From NCBI GenBank assembly GCA_900540535.1, contig UQGM01000033.1, positions 1-27,207 of the forward strand: a stretch of DNA of 27,207 bases. The letters are read 5' to 3'. The position numbers and the translations under genes were made by a program. This DNA comes from an uncultured Oscillospiraceae bacterium (lineage in GTDB: Bacteria; Bacillota; Clostridia; Oscillospirales; Acutalibacteraceae). Below, one piece after another: positions 22,481 through 27,207 of the stretch (positions are counted from its first letter, which is position 1; the number at the start of each line of letters is the position of its first letter). The notes beneath the pieces were generated by a model that was given only the letters and a program-made list of their open reading frames with translations, did not search any database and was not told where the DNA came from.

Positions 22481-22678
22481 ATGCCTAAGATTAAGACTCA
22501 CAGCGGAGCTAAAAAACGCTTTAAGCTTTCTAAGAACGGAAAGCCCATCAGAGCCCATGCAAATAAGTCACATATCCTTACAAAGAAGAACACAAAGCGT
22601 AAGAGAAATCTTCGCAAGACATCTGTTGCCGATACAACAAACGTAAGACAGATTAAGCGTCTTATCCCCTATAAATAA
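22481..22678 (+). CDS. rpmI: 50S ribosomal protein L35
   Basis: A 65-residue basic protein with the L35 hallmarks: MPKIKTHSGAKKRFK start, GKPIRAHANKSHILTKK middle and KRNLRK. It binds 23S rRNA in the large subunit. A GGGAGG site lies before the ATG. It is 18 bases from infC and 39 bases from rplT, all in one operon. Confidence 0.97.
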   Translation: MPKIKTHSGAKKRFKLSKNGKPIRAHANKSHILTKKNTKRKRNLRKTSVADTTNVRQIKRLIPYK

Positions 22679-22717
22679 GGCGTAAGGTTCAATTAACAAT
22701 AACGGAGGTACTTATAA

Positions 22718-23074
22718 ATGGCTCGTATTAAAGGTGCGATGATGACTCGCAAAAGAAGAAATAAAGTATTAAGACTTGCAAAGGGCTACTACGGCTCAAA
22801 GAGCAAGCTTTTCAAGACAGCTAAGCAGGCTGTTATGAAGTCCGGCCAGTACGCTTACATTGGCCGTAAGCAGAAGAAGCGTGATTTCCGTCGTCTTTGG
22901 ATCACAAGAATTTCTGCTGCTGCAAAGATGAACGGCATGAACTATTCAACCTTCATCAACGGACTTAAGAAGGCAGGCGTTACACTTAACCGTAAAATGC
23001 TTTCTGAAATCGCTATCAGCGATCCCGCTGCATTCACAGCTCTTGCTGAGCAGGCAAAGGCAGCTCTCAACTAA
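22718..23074 (+). CDS. rplT: 50S ribosomal protein L20
   Basis: The protein has 118 residues, all of the family's length, with MARIKGAMMTRKRRNKVLRLAKGYYG at the start (long basic extension that binds 23S rRNA) and the RDFRRLWITRISAA block. It is needed early in large-subunit assembly and is also the likely repressor acting on the leader at 21780. A GGAGG site precedes the ATG. Confidence 0.97.
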   Translation: MARIKGAMMTRKRRNKVLRLAKGYYGSKSKLFKTAKQAVMKSGQYAYIGRKQKKRDFRRLWITRISAAAKMNGMNYSTFINGLKKAGVTLNRKMLSEIAISDPAAFTALAEQAKAALN

Positions 23075-23084
23075 TTAAAAAATT

Positions 23085-23118
23085 ACGCTCGAGGCACACC
23101 CTCGGGCGTTCTTTTCTT
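23085..23118 (+). terminator. Terminator of the infC-rpmI-rplT operon
   Basis: ACGCTCGAGG pairs with CCTCGGGCGT with one G-U, followed by a T-rich run. Confidence 0.8.
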
Positions 23119-23155
23119 TAAAATCAAGGATACTTTCACTAAGGCGGTAATATAA

Positions 23156-23944
23156 ATGCAGTATATTTCATCCCGTTCAAATGAAAAAATAAAACAGCTT
23201 ATAAAGCTGGGCGCATCGTCAAAGCAGCGCCGTGAGCAGGGACTTTTTGTTCTTGAGGGAGCTCGGCTTTGCTTTGACGGGGCGATAAGCTCCGCAGAAA
23301 TAGAAAGCGCATTTTTTACTGAAGATGCCCTTAAAAAGTATGAATCCTATGCTAAGACTATAGAAGAAAAGGCTAAAAATGTATATAAGATTTCCGAAGA
23401 GGTAAGTCTTGCTCTTTCCGATACAAAATCACCTCAGGGAGTTTTCTGCCTTTGCAGAAAGAAACAGCGAAGTGCTTCCGAGATAGATTATAACGGCTGC
23501 TATATAGCTCTCGACAATCTTCAGGACCCGTCAAATTTGGGCGCTGCCGCAAGAACGACGGAAGCTCTCGGAATAGACGGACTTATTGTCAGCGGCGGAT
23601 GCGATATATACAGTCCCAAGGCGCAGCGTGCGGCTATGGGTGCACTTATAAGAATAAACGTAATTGAAATTTCATCTCTTCCTGAGTTTATAACCGATTG
23701 CCGCAGTAAGGGAATGAAAACCTATGCCTCAACTCCTATGGCTGATTCCGTTAAATTAGATGAAGCGGATTTCTCAGGTGGAGTTATTTGCGTTATAGGA
23801 AATGAAGGAGCAGGGGTAAGCGAAGAAGTGTTTGCAGCCTGTGAAAATAAAGTTACAATTCCCATGGCAGGAAGAGCGGAATCCCTTAACGCCTCTGCGG
23901 CGGCATCTATAATAATGTGGGAGCTTGTAAAGGGGAGAAAATAA
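23156..23944 (+). CDS. SpoU/TrmH-family RNA 2'-O-methyltransferase
   Basis: The 262-residue protein has an N-terminal substrate-binding domain (about 1-100) and a C-terminal knotted SPOUT methyltransferase domain. The three family motifs are visible: DNLQDPSNLGAAART (120-134), IGNEGAGVSEEV (214-225) and IPMAGRAESLNASAAASI (235-252), which together bind S-adenosylmethionine in the trefoil knot. The target is a ribose in rRNA or tRNA; the RlmB-like domain order suggests rRNA, but the site is unknown. The gene lies directly before dprA, with one base between stop and start, after the L20 terminator. Confidence 0.9.
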   Translation: MQYISSRSNEKIKQLIKLGASSKQRREQGLFVLEGARLCFDGAISSAEIESAFFTEDALKKYESYAKTIEEKAKNVYKISEEVSLALSDTKSPQGVFCLCRKKQRSASEIDYNGCYIALDNLQDPSNLGAAARTTEALGIDGLIVSGGCDIYSPKAQRAAMGALIRINVIEISSLPEFITDCRSKGMKTYASTPMADSVKLDEADFSGGVICVIGNEGAGVSEEVFAACENKVTIPMAGRAESLNASAAASIIMWELVKGRK

Positions 23945-23945
23945 G

Positions 23946-25238
23946 ATGCATGAGGAACTTTACTGGATATGGATACAGTGCGCTTTGGGTGCAGGAGCAA
24001 AGCTCAGTGATATAATCAGCGCTTTTGGCAGTATGAGTCAGCTTTATGTTGCCACTCCCGAAGATCGCAGAGAAAGCGGAGTTCTCACAAGAAGTCAGAT
24101 TAAGAAAATCGAAACCACGCCCCTTGAAAAAGCGGCTGAAATTGAGATGATATGCCGTAAAAACGGCTGGCATATAGTTACTCCCGAAAGCGAAAATTAT
24201 CCAAGTGCCTTTCGTGAGCTGGACGATTTTCCCGCAGCGCTCTATGTTGACGGGGATCCGTCTGTTCTTTCCTCTCCTGCGGCGGTTGGCATGGTAGGTA
24301 CGAGAAAAGCTTCAAGCTATGCAATCGATATAGCTCACCGACTTTCCGCAGAGCTTGCAGCGGCAGGGATTACCGTTGTAAGCGGCGGAGCTTTGGGCGT
24401 TGACTCAGCTTGCCATAACGGAGCCATGATAGTCGATGGCAAAACTGTGGCATTTATGGGCTGCGGTCTCGGAACAGATTATCTTATGGAGAATGAACCT
24501 TTAAGAAGAGCCGTTTCACAGCACGGAGCCGTAGTTTCGGAGTTTCCCCCATTCTTTGCAGCTTCTTCAAGAACATTTCCCGTGAGAAACAGACTGATTT
24601 CCGGTATGAGCCGATGCGTTGTGGTTATAGAAGCAGGCGAAAGAAGCGGATCACTTATAACTGCACGTCTTGCCTCAGAACAGGGCAGACTTGTCTATGC
24701 AGTGCCCGGTGACGTGCTCAGCTCAAGCTATCTCGGAACCAATAAGCTTATAGAGCAGGGAGCAAAGCCCCTGTTTACCGCCAATGAAATAATAAGCGTA
24801 TATGAGATGTATTATCCTGAGCTTATAGTCAATGAAGGGGAAGAAATTCCCATAAGTAAATGCCGTAAATTTATAGGAGCAGCAAATAAAATAGATAATA
24901 AGAACAACAACGGGTACTTGAATAATTTCATAAAATCATATACTATAAAGGATAAAGCGGATTTTTCCCGTGATACATCAGAGGTTTTTGTTGCGAAAAA
25001 CGAGGAAAAGGAAGAAGAATTTCTTTCTTATGAAAAGCCTGAAGCGCCTGTTGGACTCAGCGATATAGGGCTGAAAGTGTACTCTGTTCTCGACAGGGAC
25101 GGCAAATCCGCAGATGAAATAGCTGTGGAGCTTAATGAAAGCTTTACTGCTGTCATAACCGCTCTTACTGAACTGGAACTTTCCGGTGCGGCAGAGTGCA
25201 TAAGCGGAAAACGCTATATATTTTCAATAAACAAATAA
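23946..25238 (+). CDS. dprA: DNA-processing protein DprA
   Basis: DprA loads RecA on single-stranded DNA taken up in transformation. The 430-residue protein has an N-terminal helix-hairpin region, then the Rossmann-like DprA core: VGTRKAS (117-123), SGGALGVDSACHNGAM (146-161), RNRLISG (214-220) and GERSGSLITARLA (231-243). A long charged linker (about 290-365) leads to a winged helix (about 370-430) as in DprA_WH. The Asn-rich stretch KIDNKNNNGYLNN in the linker is unusual. The ATG follows the methyltransferase stop by one base, so they are co-transcribed; topA follows 16 bases later. Confidence 0.93.
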   Translation: MHEELYWIWIQCALGAGAKLSDIISAFGSMSQLYVATPEDRRESGVLTRSQIKKIETTPLEKAAEIEMICRKNGWHIVTPESENYPSAFRELDDFPAALYVDGDPSVLSSPAAVGMVGTRKASSYAIDIAHRLSAELAAAGITVVSGGALGVDSACHNGAMIVDGKTVAFMGCGLGTDYLMENEPLRRAVSQHGAVVSEFPPFFAASSRTFPVRNRLISGMSRCVVVIEAGERSGSLITARLASEQGRLVYAVPGDVLSSSYLGTNKLIEQGAKPLFTANEIISVYEMYYPELIVNEGEEIPISKCRKFIGAANKIDNKNNNGYLNNFIKSYTIKDKADFSRDTSEVFVAKNEEKEEEFLSYEKPEAPVGLSDIGLKVYSVLDRDGKSADEIAVELNESFTAVITALTELELSGAAECISGKRYIFSINK

Positions 25239-25254
25239 ATGGGATGATTATAAT

Positions 25255-27114
25255 ATGTCTAAACTTGTAATTGTGGAGTCGCCGGCAAAGGCGAAGAGCA
25301 TAAAAAAATATCTCGGTAAAGGCTATGAGGTTACCGCATCAATGGGTCATGTAAGGGATCTTCCCGCAGCAAGGCTCAGCGTTGATATAGATAACGACTT
25401 TGCCCCTAAATATGCAATCATCAAGGGCAAAGAGAAGTTTGTAAAAGAACTCAAGAAGACTGCCGCTGAAAGCGATGCAGTTTATCTTGCAACGGACCCT
25501 GACCGTGAGGGAGAGGCAATTTCATGGCATCTTGCCACAATTCTGGGACTTAATCCCGATGATGCCAATAGGGTTACATTTAATGAAATTACAAAAACAG
25601 GTGTCACAAACGGAATGGAGCACCCCAGAGCCATTGATATCGACCTTGTAAATGCACAGCAGGCAAGGCGTATCCTTGACAGACTTGTGGGTTATAAGCT
25701 CAGCCCCTTTGTTTCACAGAAAATAAGAAGAGGACTTTCAGCCGGACGTGTTCAGAGCGTTGCGGTGCGTCTTATTGTGGACAGAGAAAAGGAAATAAGA
25801 GCTTTTGTGCCTGAGGAATACTGGAGCCTTGACGCAAAGTTCACTGTTCCGCCTTCAAGAAAAGTATTTATGGCAGCATTTTACGGCGATGAAACCGGAA
25901 AGGTAAAGATAACATCCAAGGAACAGGCAGATAAATATTTAGGCCGTCTTGAAGGCGCATCATATACCGTTTCAAATGTTAAAAAGGGTACAAGAAAGAG
26001 AAATCCCGCTCCGCCCTTTATTACTTCCACCCTCCAGCAGGAAGCTTCACGCAGATTGGGATTCCAGGCAAAGCGTACAATGAAAGTGGCTCAGGAACTT
26101 TACGAGGGCGTCGATGTTGCCGGCTACGGTTCAATGGGTCTTATAACCTACATGAGAACTGACTCTCTTCGTATTTCCGAGGAGGCAAGAAATCAGGGAT
26201 GCGCATATATCGGCGAAGCTTTCGGTAAGGAATATCTTCCCGAAAAGCCCGTTTACTTTAAATCCCGTGCAAACGCTCAGGACGGACACGAGGCAATCCG
26301 CCCCACTGTTCCCTCACTTACTCCGGAACAGGCAAAAGCAAGCCTTACTTCCGACCAGTATAAAATTTATAACCTTGTATGGAAAAGATTTATGGCAAGC
26401 CTTATGGCTCCCTGTATTCAGAATACCGTAAAAGCGGAAATTGAAGCAAACGGCTGCATTTTCTCCGCCAGCGGATATACAGTTAAATTCGACGGATATA
26501 CCGTTTTATATGATGACAGACAGGATCAGCTGTTAGAGATTCTCTCCGAATGTGAGAAGGCAGGACATCCGGATATGGTATTCGAGTTCTGCTCTACCTC
26601 TAAGGTAAGCTTTGCAGGTTCCGGTATTGCGGCTATCGCATCTTCTAAGGCCAATCTGGATGATATGAGAAAGTCCATGACAATTCAGACGATTGGATAC
26701 GATAAGATCAATCAGTTACGTCATGTACGCTATTTTAAGGATATTAACGGTATTCGTGAACATATGAAGAAGCATGCGGCAATCATGCGTCCAAAATTTG
26801 AGGCAGTATTGAAGGTTTTGGATGAGGAACTGGGTGGACTTGGTATCGGCAGTTGGACAAAACCCAACGGTGGGTATTTTATCTCCTTTGATGCGATGGA
26901 TGGTTGTGCCAAGGCTATTGCGGCAAAATGTAAGGAAGCAGGTGTGACTCTGACGGGGGCAGGCGCTACTTTCCCTTATAAGAAGGATCCCAAAGATTCC
27001 AATATCCGTATCGCACCTTCCTTCCCGACACCGGAAGAGATGGCAATGGCAACGGATCTGTTCGTACTGTGTGTCAAGATGGTAAGTGTGGACAAATTAC
27101 TGGAGAACAAATAA
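25255..27114 (+). CDS. topA: DNA topoisomerase I, N-terminal 420 residues, joined to an aminotransferase fragment
   Basis: Residues 1-~420 are bacterial topoisomerase I, which relaxes negative supercoils. Visible are the Toprim start LVIVESPAKAKSIKKYL, DPDREGEA (81-88), the RRGLSAGRVQSVAV block and the active-site Tyr299 in GLITYMRTDS. Normal TopA continues to ~690-700 residues with the rest of the core and zinc-binding C-terminal domains; here it breaks off after GYTVLYDD. The remaining ~198 residues belong to an unrelated PLP enzyme (see 26509). The reading frame is open across the join to the stop at 27112. Position after dprA is the standard order in Firmicutes. The true 3' end of topA is missing. 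Confidence 0.9.
   Translation: MSKLVIVESPAKAKSIKKYLGKGYEVTASMGHVRDLPAARLSVDIDNDFAPKYAIIKGKEKFVKELKKTAAESDAVYLATDPDREGEAISWHLATILGLNPDDANRVTFNEITKTGVTNGMEHPRAIDIDLVNAQQARRILDRLVGYKLSPFVSQKIRRGLSAGRVQSVAVRLIVDREKEIRAFVPEEYWSLDAKFTVPPSRKVFMAAFYGDETGKVKITSKEQADKYLGRLEGASYTVSNVKKGTRKRNPAPPFITSTLQQEASRRLGFQAKRTMKVAQELYEGVDVAGYGSMGLITYMRTDSLRISEEARNQGCAYIGEAFGKEYLPEKPVYFKSRANAQDGHEAIRPTVPSLTPEQAKASLTSDQYKIYNLVWKRFMASLMAPCIQNTVKAEIEANGCIFSASGYTVKFDGYTVLYDDRQDQLLEILSECEKAGHPDMVFEFCSTSKVSFAGSGIAAIASSKANLDDMRKSMTIQTIGYDKINQLRHVRYFKDINGIREHMKKHAAIMRPKFEAVLKVLDEELGGLGIGSWTKPNGGYFISFDAMDGCAKAIAAKCKEAGVTLTGAGATFPYKKDPKDSNIRIAPSFPTPEEMAMATDLFVLCVKMVSVDKLLENK
26509..27114 (+). other. C-terminal half of a PLP-dependent aminotransferase, out of place
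   Basis: From about residue 420 of the open frame the sequence reads LLEILSECEKAGHPDMVFEF, then STSKVSFAGSG with the PLP-binding Lys (450 of the chimera), HVRYFKDINGI, then KPNGGYFISFDA and RIAPSFPTPEEMA. This is the C-terminal half of the class I-like aminotransferase family often annotated as aspartate aminotransferase (PF12897 type), common in Lachnospiraceae. Its N-terminal half is absent. Codon choice also shifts at the join. It is followed by a spacer with AGAAGG. The likely source is another genome. Confidence 0.85.
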
Positions 27115-27145
27115 CAGATTCGAGGATAAATAAAAGAAGGAATAA

Positions 27146-27207
27146 CGGGTCATGCACGACGCCAATTTCCGCACCATCTTGGTCAACACGCTGATCTATG
27201 GCGTCGG
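27146..27207 (+). CDS. Sugar ABC-transporter permease fragment, GC-rich
   Basis: The last bases are markedly GC-rich compared with the rest and read in one frame as MHDANFRTILVNTLIYGVG, closely resembling the periplasmic-loop-to-membrane segment (FxxxLxNTLIYG) of carbohydrate ABC permeases. The stop at 27143-27145 in this frame marks where the coding sequence cannot extend upstream, so the join lies at about 27145-27152. It is too short for a firm call and does not match the neighbouring DNA in composition. Confidence 0.5.

Noticed and set aside
25255..27114. A new topoisomerase-aminotransferase fusion enzyme
   Set aside because: Both parts are truncated inside conserved domains, the join falls at a short common motif and coding style changes there; an assembly chimera explains it better.

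Overview
The window looks like chromosome from a low-GC Gram-positive Clostridia, most likely an Oscillospiraceae (Ruminococcus-like) gut bacterium. The grounds are the protein families, the AT-rich intergenic DNA, strong GGAGG-type ribosome sites, frequent TTG starts, U-tailed terminators, and the gene orders infC-rpmI-rplT-trmH and dprA-topA. The last ~700 bases do not belong with the rest. The open frame that starts as topA switches near base 26,510 into the C-terminal half of an unrelated PLP aminotransferase. The final ~55 bases then switch again to GC-rich DNA reading as a sugar ABC-transporter permease. The end of this contig is most simply an assembly chimera.

Layout. 1-620: tail of a 2Fe-2S thioredoxin-like ferredoxin gene, then a promoter, a decayed tRNA-Pro-like copy followed by a cluster of small hairpins, and an intact tRNA-Pro(TGG). 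785-3783: a secreted LCAT-family lipase/acyltransferase gene whose terminator has been split by a ~1 kb AT-rich island bounded by 83-bp direct repeats. The island carries a Cro/C1-type repressor, a 32-bp perfect palindrome as likely operator, a divergent 56-aa excisionase-like HTH protein, and a small membrane protein with a DnaJ-type zinc motif. 3843-8599: an inositol-monophosphatase-family enzyme, an AraC regulator (probably from a leaderless mRNA), and divergently a TIM-barrel isomerase::Gfo/Idh/MocA fusion overlapping a second Gfo/Idh/MocA gene. The last three look like a regulated sugar/polyol catabolic unit. 8671-9683: two small hypothetical genes around tRNA-Val(CAC).

9711-13699: an AI-2E-type transporter (minus strand) and hom-lysC, the aspartate-to-homoserine steps of Thr/Met/Lys synthesis. 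13881-16990: a GPH-type sugar:cation symporter with an unusual ~220-residue helical cytosolic tail, plus a lipoprotein in the same operon. 16,991-17,259 holds two tandem ~96-bp structured repeat units. 17260-21736: dCMP deaminase-like gene (minus), secA with a ~150-nt leader, and a VanY-type D,D-carboxypeptidase lipoprotein. 21745-23118: promoter, probable L20 autoregulatory leader, infC (probable AUU start), rpmI, rplT. 23156-25238: SpoU/TrmH rRNA methyltransferase and dprA, closely packed, followed by topA.

The most interesting items are the small island inserted exactly at the loop of a terminator hairpin with duplicated gene ends, the TIM-barrel/dehydrogenase fusion with its paralogue under a leaderless AraC regulator, the tandem structured repeats at 17.0-17.26 kb, and the tRNA-derived hairpin module at 323-500. 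No integrase, transposase or CRISPR array is visible.
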